A stretch of DNA of 64,000 bases. Origin: Neoceratodus forsteri (lineage: Eukaryota; Chordata; Ceratodontiformes; Ceratodontidae). Location: contig CM028132.1 of NCBI GenBank assembly GCA_016271365.2, positions 1,184,621,001-1,184,685,000 on the forward strand. The letters are read 5' to 3'. Each line of letters begins with the position of its first letter. The first letter of the stretch is position 1. This document shows, piece after piece, positions 54,778 through 64,000 of the stretch. The notes beneath the pieces are model-generated. The model saw only the letters and a program-made list of their open reading frames with translations. It did no database searches and was not told the DNA's origin. Position numbers and translations under genes: made by a program.

Positions 54778-54988
54778 GACTACTGTGCCCATTTCGGGCT
54801 GTTTCCACGCAAACAAACTGCATTCTGCAGTTTGGTAAGCAGACTAAGAAGAAGCTGCCCGACGCTCACCCTCCAAGCAAGGGGACTACTGTGTCCATTT
54901 CGGGCTGTTTCCTCTCAAACAAACTGCATTCTGCAGTTTGGTAAGCAGACTAAGAAGAAGCTGCCTGACACTCACCCTACAAGCAAGG
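54778..54988 (+). promoter_or_regulatory. Two tandem 5' units of the LINE (candidate promoter monomers)
   Basis: Unit 1 at 54,778-54,883 and unit 2 at 54,884-54,988, about 92% identical by eye (both start GACTACTGTG and contain AAACTGCATTCTGCAGTTTG, itself a short palindrome). Located exactly at the 5' end of the LINE. Tandem 5' monomers drive transcription in some LINEs; that role here is inference. Confidence 0.75.
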
Positions 54989-56019
54989 TACGGGTTGTAA
55001 CTCTGAATTTTGGCATCTACCCTGGAGGAATCTCACTTGCCCCTGTTTGCCAGTGTTTCTCACACTATGTGCAGCAATCCAGAAGTCTTCTAGGAACTGC
55101 TGCCAAGAAATTAATGCTAAGACTGACCTATGCTTGACATGTTCTTGATTTCTCACTTTAAATAATGTTTAGTCTGATGTAGAGATTTCTTAAGAGTTGA
55201 TTTAAGATTTGAGAGAGGTTTTACGGTAGTGTGATTTTGCTATCTGCCCTGAGCCCTGTGCGACTTCTCTTAGAGCTGTAAGTCGTGGGCTGCACCTTGA
55301 CCTCTGTGTCCAATTGAGACTGCTGCAGTGCCCCCCCCAAAAAAAAACTTGCTTCAGAACCTCCCTGCCCCTTTTTTTTTTTCCCCCATTAGCAGATTAT
55401 ATCTTTTAGCCACTAGAGGGCCCAGTTATAAGCACACTTACCCAATCCAACACAATACAGTTCCTGTCTCATTTCACTTATTGTGTGGTCAGTCTATCAC
55501 TATTCATCAGTCTTTGCCCCCTCCCTCTTCTACTGATTGATACTGATTTTTCCCATTTACAGCTTATACTTTTCGCCTACTAGAGGGGCTTTTCCCCAAC
55601 CGTGCCAAAGCTCCTCTACATCTCCTTACTCTCTACTACTCCTGGACACTCTTCCTTTACTGCTCAGCTGCTATGGGTACCTACATTCCATTACTAAGTC
55701 TGCTCTCCTTCACCCTCTTAGTACAGACCTCACACCGACCGGAGCACCTTTGCTCCACACTAGGCACCTCATCCCCAGACTATCCCACAGTGACTTGGCC
55801 CTCCTCCACCCTCAACACATCCGTGACCCCCCCCCAACACCCCCACCCTGCCAACACCCCCACTCCCTCCGCCCTCCAAGGCCAGACCTGGACCAGCTCT
55901 CCTTTGCCATTCCCACCATTCGCACTTTATCTATCCCATGCACCCTGATTGTAAAGTCCTCAGCTGGGTGTTGACCCAAGGGTCTCCATCGCCACCGGCC
56001 ACTAACCAGAATAATTACA

Positions 56020-56064
56020 CTGCTATTATTATTATCTGGTAATGTACACCCAAACCCAGGATCT
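56020..56064 (+). other. Degenerate 2A-like motif in the second LINE
   Basis: The translation reads LLLLLSGNVHPNPGS in one plus frame, lining up with LLLCSGNVELNPGP of the LINE at 25,941. The final Pro is Ser and the Glu is His, so ribosome skipping is unlikely. A frameshift separates it from the endonuclease. Confidence 0.6.
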
Positions 56065-56179
56065 ATGACTTCCAGCCCTTCTAAACCCTGTACTGCAACT
56101 GGCCTCCACTTTGCATCCTTAATCAGTTGCCCTCCAGTGCTGGGCCATTCAACATCAACCTGACATAACTGCACTAGTA

Positions 56180-57026
56180 GAGACATGGCTCTCCAAATCC
56201 AACCCTGACTCTGCTATCACCTTCCCTGGATATACCATCTATAGGGAAGACCGAGTAGGCAAACGCGGTGGTGGTTGCATACTACTCGTACGGGACTCCC
56301 TTATAGGTCAGGCACTCCCAGCTCCTAAACTTGATTATGGAGCCCAAGCTCTCACATTAAAAATCACACCTGACCCCACCCGAGGCCCTCTCTTCCTCAC
56401 GGTCTCCTACGTATCCCCAAGGAATCAAAACCAAGTGGTCCAGTCCCTCTGATTACCTCACATCTCTCCCTCAAAAAGTGGAGCAAGTCATCCTAGGTGA
56501 TCTCAATGTTAACTGGCTTGCCTCCATTGCCTCCCATATAAGGGACTCCTTTGCTGCCCTGGATATGTCTCAGTTAGTCACCCAGCCCACCAGATTCAAC
56601 CACTCCACTGGCACCAGCACTCTCCTAGATGTTGTTATATCTAACCGCCCCTACAAAATCCGGGCTGTCACTGTCCTCCCCGACTCTCTTAGCGATCACT
56701 CCCCAGTCCTCCGTTTCTGGTCATCCTCCACTCTGAAGCCAGTGTCCCAGGCCACTCTACGCCACCATTTATGCCCCAGTGGCCTCAGAAAATTAAAACA
56801 ATACCTAGCCCAGATAGACTGGTCCCCTATCCAGCGTGCCCCTGACATTGACTCAACTCTTGACCACTTCACAAATGCCTTCTGTAAGGCTTGTGACCTT
56901 TTCGCCCCCCTCACCAGGATCCGCTCCAAAAAATGGAATGCCCCATGGATCACCCCACCCCTCCTCCAGAGACTCAAAGAAAGAGAATCTCTGGCACATG
57001 GCTGTAGAATCTGGAAAGGCATCTGA
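56180..57026 (+). pseudogene. L2-type APE endonuclease
   Basis: 56,180-56,455 (one frame): ETWLSKSNPDSAITFPGYTI, then RVGKRGGGCILLV. After a shift, 56,478-57,026: EQVILGDLNVNWLAS (GDxN motif), TSTLLDVVISNR and LPDSLSDHSPVLRFW (SDH intact), then the linker. Catalytic Glu, Asp/Asn and His motifs are present, so the domain was functional before the frameshift near 56,450. Confidence 0.83.
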
Positions 57027-57436
57027 TAGACAGGCCTACAATGCAGAACGCAATAAGTGCACTTGGGCCATTAGGCAGGCCAAGGCAGAGCACTACCAGA
57101 CCACCCTCGCTTCCACTTAGGGCTCAGCCCGGACCTTCTGGGATAATATGAAAGAGCTAAATGGGAAGTCCCACTTCCCCCCCACCATCTCAGCTCTCCA
57201 TCAATGGCACCCCCACCACAGATTCACTCCTTATAGCCGACTGCCTTAACACTGCCTTCTCTGACCTAAGCTTGGTTCTCCCCAGCAGCTTGTTTGACCA
57301 AATCCCACCTCTCTCCCTCCGGTCCTGCATTGCCACCATTCCTACCTCGCACCCTATCCCCCGAAGCCAGGCCACACCTGCTAAAGCCTTAGGCAGTAAT
57401 GTCAAGCAGTGACCCCTCGACTCCAGGATCCTCCAT

Positions 57437-58903
57437 ATGGTCTTGGGCCAAGTCCTAGTCCCCCTGACTGACCTTCTAAACTGGTCTCTATGCCTGGGTC
57501 AGTTCCCAAGTGCTTGGAAAACTGCTGAAATCACACCCATACATAAGAGTGGGGACTGGTCCACCCCCAACAATTACCGGCCAATCTCCATCCTCCCCCC
57601 ACTCTCTAAAGTCCTTGAAAAAGTGGTGTTGATCCAGCTCTCTGAATACCTAACCAAGTATTGCATTATGTGCCCAGAGCAGCACGGTTTCCGCTCAGGA
57701 CACAGTACAACCACGGATCTCCTGGAATTCTCCCAACACCTGCATGCTGTTCTCAACTCTGGCAGCCTTGCAGGAGCAGTGTTCATTGACCTCTCCAAGG
57801 CCTTTGACACTGTCTGTCATCCACTTCTACTCAACTCTCTCCACCAACTTGGCTTCTCTGGTGGTCCCATTTCCTGGTTCTCTAGCCACCTCTCTACTAG
57901 ATCCCAACGTATCAAGATCAGCGGCTCCCTCTCCAGCACTCTTCCCGTTCGCTCCGGGGTCGCTCAGGGCTGCATCCTGGGTCCAATACTTTTTAGTCTC
58001 TACCTCAACATCCTCCCCAGCTCATGTACCGGTAAAATGCTCTTCTGTGCTGATAATGCAGCCCTCATTGCCTCACATCCCAATCCCACCTCCCTCCAAT
58101 TATCCCTCCAGCAAGCTTACAACCAAGCCAAAAGGTGGTTCAGCAACCGCAGACTGGTCATTAACCTAAAGAAAACCAAATCAATGCTCTTCTCCCACCA
58201 CCAAAATAAAGCTAAAAATACCCCCCTCTTGATTATCCCCAGCACTCTGCACCCGCTAGAACAAGTGACCACATACAAGTATCTAGGCATCACGTTTGAT
58301 ACTGCCCTCTCCTTCCACACCCACATTAATGCCCTGTCAGCCGCCATTAACTCTCGGATTGGCCTGCTATACCGGCACAGGGACTGCCTGCCTCAGGCTG
58401 CCCTCAGGCTGGCCATCACCTCCTCCGTCTTGTCCCTCGTGGACTATGGGCTTGCCCATCATGCCGCATCTGACAACAATGCCCTCTCCAAAATCCAACT
58501 CTCCATTAATAAGGCCTGTAGGCTCCTGACCGGTGCCCCCAGCCAAACTCACACCTGTCTTCTCTATACTACCACCAATCTGCTCAACTTTGAGGAGCGA
58601 CTGCTCTACCAGACCTGCCTTCTCGCTAAGAAATCACTGCTAGGACTCTCCCCGGGGTCTCCACCTCCCTACAGCAGTCATCATTGTCTGTCACCACCTG
58701 TAGCTCTGTTAAGGCCACTTTCAAGGTGCCCAGAACCAAGACCTCTCTTGCCCAGAGATCCTTCCTCTACTGAGCCCCCACCTGGTTCAACTCCCTCCCT
58801 AGCTGCATCTCCAACTTGCCAAAAATTGGCTCCTTCAAATCAGCCCTTCGGAACCATATCTTTAATACCCGCTGTTGTAGGTGCAACTAACCCCCTGTTG
58901 TAA
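57437..58903 (+). pseudogene. L2-type reverse transcriptase, 488-residue frame, active site mutated
   Basis: The longest open frame in the window. In order: LNWSLCLGQFPSAWKTAEIT, PNNYRPISILPPLSKVLEKV (fingers), GFRSGHSTTTDLLEF, GAVFIDLSKAFDTVCHPLLL (motif A, intact), RSGVAQGCILGPILFSLYLN (motif B; PQGS became AQGC), LFCADNAALIA (motif C; the usual FADD is CADN, losing the second catalytic Asp), KRWFSNRRLVINLKKTKSM and YLGITFDTALSF (thumb), then a C-terminal region whose last ~80 residues have drifted from the family reading. Despite length it should be inactive. Confidence 0.88.
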
Positions 58904-59369
58904 CCTGTGGTACCCGCCCGCCTTGCCCCTGGCTCGACAACGTCCACTGGACAGCCTCTCCCCCCCAGACCCACTCCTTCCCTACTAGGTCCAAACAGGG
59001 ATGTAACCCGCTGTCTTCTCAGAGGACCTACTATATCCATGAGTGTAACTCACAATTTTGTAACATTATGTAACCTAAGTAACATAAAAACTACTACATT
59101 ATGTAACCTAAGTGTATCTATGTTAAATGTTCCTTTTACTGCACCTGTAATGTTATCCTCCGTTTTAATCTGCACTGTAATAACTGTCTTGATGTCTGCT
59201 CCCCCCCCCCCTCGTGACAAGGTGCCTTTGTAAATGAGTCTCTGACTCAAAGGTTGTAAACCCGATTTGTAATGAATAAGAACAGAAGAGGATAAAACAG
59301 AGCCTTGCGTTTAACTCTTTCTACATAACAAATGGGACAGGGTCTTATTCAACCCTGTCTCATACACCC

Positions 59370-59542
59370 CTCTTTAAGAGGGAACCTGTTTTAAAAAAAA
59401 AAACAAAAAAAACAAACAGGTTTCCAAACCTTTCTTTAAAGTCTCCTTTAACATTAGCTTATAATCTTCACAGTTCTCAGCATATGCAGTATCCCTTTTC
59501 TCCATAACAACCAGTACAGAAAACAGTCAAGTTTAAACTCGA
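59370..59542 (-). other. Gypsy 3' untranslated segment with polypurine tract
   Basis: Sequence between the coding region and the 3' LTR, including the purine-rich tract at the LTR edge (plus-strand CCCCTCTTTAAGAGGGAACC). A second copy is at 61,445-61,614, alike at about 93% by eye. Confidence 0.65.
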
Positions 59543-60025
59543 TTAAAGCAGCAGTACTACGAAAAAAAAAACTGCTTTTTTGACAGTTTATTCCCTGTGC
59601 CCTGCTAATCATATACCTGGTACTCTTTCTCGCCAGCATTGTACTATCGCCGAGTAATTCGCTCAGTTATTCTCTGCTTTTGTTTAGATTTCTGTCACTA
59701 AGCATGTTGCACTGGAACCCCCTCTGCTGCCAACTGCACATGTAAATGACTTGCAGGGACATGGGGAATACTCAGCAGAGGGTCCCTCTGCTGTTGTCAA
59801 AAGACGTGATGTGACCTGTAGAAAAAGCGCAGCTGAAAATTAGTCAGCCACCATATTTGTTGTAGCGTTAGAACAATTCAAATAAATCGCAAATATCTAA
59901 AAAACTAAAGATGACTGGAAAAAAACATTTACAGGTATGGAAACTGGAACTTTGGCCGCATGCTTACAGACGAAAAACAGAATTTTGATAGCTCACTTCC
60001 TGATTTCGTAGTACTGCTGCTTTAA
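59543..60025. mobile_element. MITE with TTAA target duplications (piggyBac-like)
   Basis: About 480 bp, ends TTAAAGCAGCAGTACTACG (left) and the exact inverse CGTAGTACTGCTGCTTTAA (right). No ORF. TTAA at both ends is the usual piggyBac target duplication. The unoccupied counterpart lies at 63,102-63,112 (TTGATTAAGTGTCC), where the flanking Gypsy sequence reads straight through with one TTAA-type site. Confidence 0.82.
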
Positions 60026-60310
60026 GTTTCCTAAAAATCAAGGCAGATTCTTACACCCCCCTCTTTATTATTTACAATCACTACTGGTGATGACCAAGCA
60101 CTTCGACTCTTCTATGATACCCATCTCTTTCATGTTTTGTATTTCGTTAACCATGTCTGCTCTTAACCACTTTGGTAATCTTTATGTCTTTTGTCTAATA
60201 GGGCGAGTATTCCCTGTCACTATTACATGCTCGACCTCTTTTGCTCGGCCTGGTACTGTGGTAAAAGTATTGTTAAATACCCTTTAGTAAGTTACGAATT
60301 TCTGCAGTTT
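60026..60310 (-). pseudogene. Gypsy RT N-terminal piece (copy 1, internally deleted)
   Basis: About 90% like 63,110-63,325 of copy 2 (the start of RT: TG-NA-PIRQKTYRLPEWLR region, then an MEEMGIIEES-type stretch), in broken frames. At the MITE the sequence jumps to the 3' untranslated segment, so about 1.5 kb of RT-RNase H present in copy 2 is deleted here. It follows integrase in element orientation. Confidence 0.75.
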
Positions 60311-60311
60311 G

Positions 60312-61310
60312 TTCGGAGGTTAAGGAAACAGTCACCGTTACAGCATCAGCAGTTACAGTTTATTTCAGTCTGTCATAAGCTATATCAATATCTTCATCAG
60401 TTTCTGGTAAAACTAGCAAAGCAGCCTTTGATGTTTTTTTAGCCCATTTCTTCAGGAGGTTATCATGGTATATCTTGGTAGGATTTTTCCTATCAGGGGT
60501 CTCAATCAGATAGTTAACTGTGCCAGTACGTCTAAGAACTTCCTGGCTCAAAACCTTTTTCTTTTACCCCATGGTCACAGTATGCCTTCTGCTGGTTTTG
60601 GGCCTCTTCCTGATTACTATGGGCAATTTCAACATACTTTGCTAGTTTCATTCTCAAGGCACACAAATATGATGTAATAGATTGTTTTTGAGTGGGGTTA
60701 TCTTCCCATGTTTCTCTTATTATATCTAGTGACCCTCTAAGTTGTCCGCCATACAGCATTTCAAATGGTGAAAAACCTGTTGAGGCTTGTGGCACTTCTC
60801 TGTAAGCAAAACACAGGTAAGGTAAATATTGGTCCCAATCTTTCTTTTCCCCTTTTACAAACCTTTTTAACATGCGGTTTAGGGTTTGGTTAAAACGCTT
60901 AACAAGACCGTCTGAGGGTGATAGGGGGAGGTTCTTATGGCAGTGATACCCAATAGTCGGTACAGCTCCTTCAGTAGTGCAGCACCAAAATTACATCCCT
61001 GATTAGTAATAAACTCTTTAGGTATGCCCACCCTGCTAAAAATTTTGGCAAGCTCTGCTGCCACTTATGGGGCTGTAACAATATGCATAGGAACTGCCTC
61101 TGGGTATCGAGTAGCATAGTCACACACTACCAAAATTAATCAATTACCCTTTTTACTTTTGTCTAAGGGGCCAATCAAATCCATTGCAATTCTCTCAAAA
61201 GGCACATCTATCAAGGGTAGGGGCACCAGAGTCACCTTGCCTTTTTTTAGTCACTGGGACTATTTTCTGACATTCAGCACAAGAACTGCAATAAGCAGCA
61301 ACATTTTCAT
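60312..61310 (-). pseudogene. Gypsy integrase, located upstream of RT
   Basis: Read right to left: the end of an HHCC zinc finger (YCSSCAECQK, 61,260-61,300), catalytic core with DWPL-type first Asp region, LVVCDYATRYPEAVPM, EFITNQGCNFGAALLKELY (second catalytic Asp replaced by Asn), SPYHPQT, then DGLVKRFNQTLN (catalytic Glu replaced by Lys), PYLCFAYREVPQASTGFSPF, and C-terminal TGTVNYLIETPDRK with KIYHDNLLKKW. The next coding sequence is the RT start, so the pol order is IN-RT. That order is known for Gmr1-like Ty3/Gypsy elements. Both catalytic changes and several shifts make it inactive. Confidence 0.85.
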
Positions 61311-61324
61311 GGAAAAAAAAAAGA

Positions 61325-61614
61325 ACATCTGACTGCACAGTCAGACATACAAGAGACAGAACAGAAGAGGATAAAACAGATCCTTACGTTTAACTCTTTC
61401 TACATAACAAATGGGACAGGGTCTTATTAAACCCTGTCACACACACACCCCCCTCTTTAAGAGGGAACATGTTTAAAAAAAAAAAAAGGTTTCCAAAACT
61501 TTCTTTAAAGTCTCTTTTAACATTAGCTTATAATCTTTACAGTTCTCAGCATATGCAGTATCCCTTTTCTCCATAACAACCAGTACAGCAAACAGTCAAG
61601 TTTAAACTCACATT
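61325..61614 (-). repeat. Second partial Gypsy LTR and 3' untranslated segment (copy 2)
   Basis: About 120 bases of LTR start (element orientation TGTGTGTGACAGGG from about 61,448 leftwards), then breakage at an A/T run at 61,313-61,324 where copy 1 integrase begins. The segment to 61,614 is the 3' untranslated region joined to RNase H, which shows that no integrase follows RNase H in this family. Confidence 0.72.
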
Positions 61615-62690
61615 TGTTTGTCAACCGTCAGAATTCTCAATTCTTGATCCATATCTTGACAGAAAATCAGCATAGACATTCTCTTTCCAGATTTGTGTAT
61701 CACCCTGAATGTAAAGGACTGTAAAGCCGGGTATCACCTTGTGATTCTGGAATTTTTATCCTTCATTTGGTTAAGCCAACAGCGAGGATTATGATCAGTT
61801 TGAAGCACAAAGTCAGCTCCTAGCAAATAAAACTTAAGGGACTCCATGGCCCACTTTGCTGCAAGGCATTCTTTTTCAATGGCGAGTACCTTTTTTCTCG
61901 GTCATGCAACTTACTACTGATATATAGAATGGGATGTTCCTTCCCATCTATATTTTGACTCAAGACTGCACCTAGGCCAACCTCTGATGCATCTATCTGT
62001 AACAGAAACTGCTTCTCAAAGTCTGGGCTTCATAAAACAGGAGCTGAACATAATGCAGCCTTGATGGCCTAAAAACCTTCATCACACTCTGGGGACCATT
62101 TCACATTATTCGGGAACCGTTTCTTCGTGAGTTCAATGAGGGGAGTAGCTAACTGGGCAAAGTTGGGAACAAATCTCCGACAGTAACCAGCCAGCCCTAA
62201 AAACAACCTGACATGTTTCTTTGTTTTGGGAATGGGACTGTCAGCTACAACTTTTGTCTTAGAAATCTCTGGCTTTACCTCTCCATTTCCCAAAACATAG
62301 CTCAAATATCTGGTTTCCTGCATGACCAATGCACATTTGGTAGGATTAATGGTCAGATCTGCATTTTTGCTAGCTTGGATAACTGCTCATAGGTGTTCCA
62401 GGTGGCTTTTACAGTCTGTACTGTACACCACAACATCATCCAGGTCAGCAACACAATAACCAGTGTGAGTAGTTAAAATTACATCCATGTACCGCTGGAA
62501 TATAACAGGTGCACTATGTAAACAAAACGGCATGGTGGTGAACTGAAAGAATCCAACAGGAGTGGCAAATGCAATTTTGTTTCTGGATTCTTTCACTAGG
62601 GGAACCTGCCAGTAGCCCTTGGTGAGAGAGGATACTGATATACTTGGCACTTCCCAATCTGTCCACCAAATCATCTAGCCCCACGCCAGG
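61615..62690 (-). pseudogene. Gypsy RT C-terminal half and RNase H (copy 2)
   Basis: Right to left: DDLVDRLGSAKYIS, LTKGYWQVPLVKESRNKIAF (motif A region), FTTMPFCLHSAPVIFQRYMD (motif B; usually FGLH), ADLDDVVVYSTDC (motif C, DD intact), YLSYVLGNGEVKPEISKTK and FLGLAGYCRRFVPNFAQLAT (thumb/connection). RNase H follows (about 61,690-62,060): LLQIDASEVGLGAVLSQ, AIEKECLAAKWAMESLKFYL and FVLQTDHNP, ending VYADFLSR. Frames change several times. It is interrupted by a SINE at 62,690. Confidence 0.85.
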
Positions 62691-63061
62691 CACTTGGGTT
62701 AATATCCCAATACTGACACTGCAGTGCAGCATGTGGGGGGTGCTGCACTCCTGAGGTGCTGTCTTTCAGATGAGATGTTAAACCGAGGTCCCATCTGCCT
62801 GTTCTGGTGGTAGTTCAGGTGGATGTTAAAGATCCCATGGCACTTCTCGAAAAGAGCAGGGGAATTTCCCCGGTGTCCTGGGCAAATTTCCCCCCATTCA
62901 CTAAAAAAAAAAAACACCAACAGCTTAATCTGGTTCAAAGTCAGTTGGCATTCATCTGTATCCCCCTTCCCTGGGTTGTGCCTGAAAATAGGCAGAATCT
63001 GTCTAGTGCACTAACCCGGTCAACAAAAAGCTAAATAAATAAAAACAATAAATAAATAAAA
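62690..63061 (+). mobile_element. SINE with the conserved core, A-rich tail
   Basis: It contains CAGATGAGATGTTAAACCGA, GATCCCATGGCACTTCTCGA and GCAGGGGAATTTCCCCGGTG, the same core as the SINE at 8,028-8,482, in plus orientation, ending in (AAAT)n-like repeats at 63,030-63,061. The tRNA-like head is missing or degenerate. It splits the Gypsy RT between MPRID and DLVDRLG, with AGAT at both edges as possible target duplication. Confidence 0.78.
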
Positions 63062-63325
63062 TCTATCCTTGGCATAGAATAACTGTCAGATTTGGATACT
63101 TGATTAAGTGTCCTAAAATCAAGGCAGATTCTTACACCCCCTCTTTTTTGTTTACAATCACCAGTGGTGATGACCAAGCACTTAGACTCTTCTATGATAC
63201 CCATCTCTTCCATGTTTTGTATTTCCTTAACCATGTCTGCTCTTAACCACTCTGGTAATCTGTATGTCTTTTGTCTAATAGGGTGAGCATTCCCTGTCAC
63301 TATTACATGCTCGACCTGGCACTAA
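63062..63325 (-). pseudogene. Gypsy RT N-terminal part (copy 2)
   Basis: Open on the minus strand to about 63,300: TGNAHPIRQKTYRLPEWLRA, VKEIQNMEEMGIIEESKCLV, GVRICLDFRTLNQVSKSDSY and SMPRID, then the SINE. These are the fingers-domain motifs of Ty3/Gypsy RT. It ends to the right where the CR1 LINE begins (63,326). Confidence 0.85.
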
Positions 63326-64000
63326 CATAGAACATAGACTGACAGCAGATGAGGACCGCTTGGTCCACCTAGTCTGCCCATTTCCCTACCTACAGGATAA
63401 GCTGCAGATCCTAGTTAACCAAGAGCCTATTTCTTCCTACCCAACCAACAGCCTATTTCTTCCTACCCAACCAACAGCCTATTTCTTCCTACCCCCACAA
63501 GAATTGCCTTATGTCTGTCCCATGCATTCTTGAATTCTCCTAGTTTTAGACCCCACAACCTCCTCAGGAAGGCTGTTCCATGCATCCACCACCCTCTCTG
63601 CGAAAAAGTACTTCCTCACATTGCCCCTGAGCTGTCCCCCCTCGATCTTCAAATTATGTCCCTTTGTTCTTGCACATCTCTTTTTCTGAAAGATGTTACC
63701 CTCTTGGACTTTGTTGATTCCACTGAGGTACTTAAAAGTTTCTATCATGTCCCCCCTCTCCTGCCTTTCCTCAAGGGAATACATATTAAGCTCCTTTAGT
63801 CTCCCCTCGGATGGCTTCTCTTGCAGACCCTGCACCATTTTAATTGCCCTCCTCTGGACTGCGTCCATCCTGTCTATATCCTTGCGGAGATGGGGTCTCC
63901 AGAACTGGACGCAGTACTCCAGATGGAGTCTCACCAACTGTCTGTACAGAGGGATAACAACTTCCTGTTTTCTGCTGGTGATGCCGCTACATATCTATCC
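63326..64000 (-). mobile_element. CR1-like LINE 3' end, cut by window end
   Basis: Shared CR1 3' tail at the left (AACATAGACTGACAGCAGAT), a local 26 bp triplication (63,424-63,500), then the RT C-terminal ORF (63,509-63,937): VRLHLEYCVQFWRPHLRKDI, RRAIKMVQGLQEKPSEGRLK and VDAWNSLPEEVVGSKT. The same subfamily as the copy at 15,593-16,670. The RT core lies beyond the window. Confidence 0.85.

Larger units (their letters stand above)
54780..59280 (+). mobile_element. L2-type LINE, near full length, in the Gypsy LTR
   Basis: 4.5 kb. The 5' end is a tandem pair of ~106 bp units (54,778-54,988), then a 1 kb leader, a degenerate 2A-like motif (56,020-56,064), endonuclease (56,180-57,026), RT (57,437-58,903) and a 3' end near TAATGAATAAG. 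Both insertion points match a single uninterrupted sequence in the sister Gypsy LTR at 61,340-61,365 (AAGAGACAGA|ACAGAAGAGG), so both ends are defined within a base or two. Target duplication is absent or hidden in the ACAGA overlap. Confidence 0.85.
53751..59369 (-). mobile_element. 3' LTR of a Gmr1-like Gypsy element, split by later insertions
   Basis: In element orientation it starts TGTATGAGACAGGG at 59,369, directly after a purine-rich AAAGAGGGG polypurine tract, and ends ..GGTGACA at 53,751. It is interrupted by a near full-length LINE (54,780-59,280), a SINE (54,389-54,739) and a short L2 3'-end scrap (about 54,043-54,087). Without these it is about 750 bp and aligns with the solo LTR at 38,876-39,709. 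A TTATAAAAAGAG promoter-like box sits at about 53,938-53,949 (minus). Confidence 0.75.

Noticed and set aside
53751..63325. Endogenous retrovirus with env gene
   Set aside because: No env-like ORF, signal peptide or fusion motif between RNase H and the 3' LTR; the pol order and motifs fit a Gmr1-like Gypsy retrotransposon.

Overview
This is animal, almost certainly vertebrate, nuclear DNA built mostly of transposable elements (TEs). Nothing is bacterial: there are no operons or ribosome-binding sites, coding stretches are broken by stops and frameshifts, and tRNA-headed SINEs, CR1/L2 LINEs, DIRS tyrosine-recombinase retrotransposons and a Ty3/Gypsy element of the Gmr1 type are nested in one another. 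Abundant DIRS plus CR1/L2 suggests a large-genome amphibian (a caecilian would fit) or a lungfish. That placement is inference from repeat content only.

Layout. 1-985: CR1-like LINE, minus strand. 1.2-1.4 kb: SINE. 2.07-24.0 kb: one old DIRS element (DIRS-B, minus strand), exploded by at least four later insertions: an L2 LINE in its left ITR (2.2-6.8 kb), a complete younger DIRS (DIRS-A, 6,924-13,580) in its internal complementary region, a CR1 fragment in its RT/RNase H region (15.6-16.7 kb) and a longer CR1-like LINE beyond gag (20.0-23.2 kb). 24.6-29.4 kb: plus-strand L2-type LINE with a 2A-like peptide motif. 29.4-34.0 kb: low-copy DNA with a foldback element and a ~1.9 kb degenerate minisatellite that switches strand near its end. 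34.0-37.5 kb: second L2 LINE. 37.8-38.5 kb: the only credible host-gene piece, a minus-strand last coding exon with splice acceptor, stop codon and poly(A) signal. 38.9-39.7 kb: solo Gypsy-type LTR. 41.1-46.7 kb: structurally complete DIRS (DIRS-D). 47.2-48.1 kb: L1/Tx1-like fragment. 48.5-53.3 kb: truncated DIRS-C interrupted by a CR1 piece and a SINE. 53.75-63.3 kb: Gmr1-like Gypsy remnants whose LTR is split by a SINE and a near full-length L2-type LINE (54.8-59.3 kb) and whose body carries a TTAA-flanked MITE and another SINE. 63.3-64.0 kb: CR1 3' end.

How it fits together. The LINEs encode APE endonuclease plus reverse transcriptase, DIRS elements encode Gag, RT-RNase H and a tyrosine recombinase, and the Gypsy element encodes integrase upstream of RT-RNase H. 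Every long element has stops, frameshifts or lost catalytic residues, so none looks autonomously active as written. The most informative features are junctions: DIRS ends can be read from their internal complementary regions, and empty sites for a MITE and a LINE are visible in sibling copies within the window. Element names A-D are local labels.
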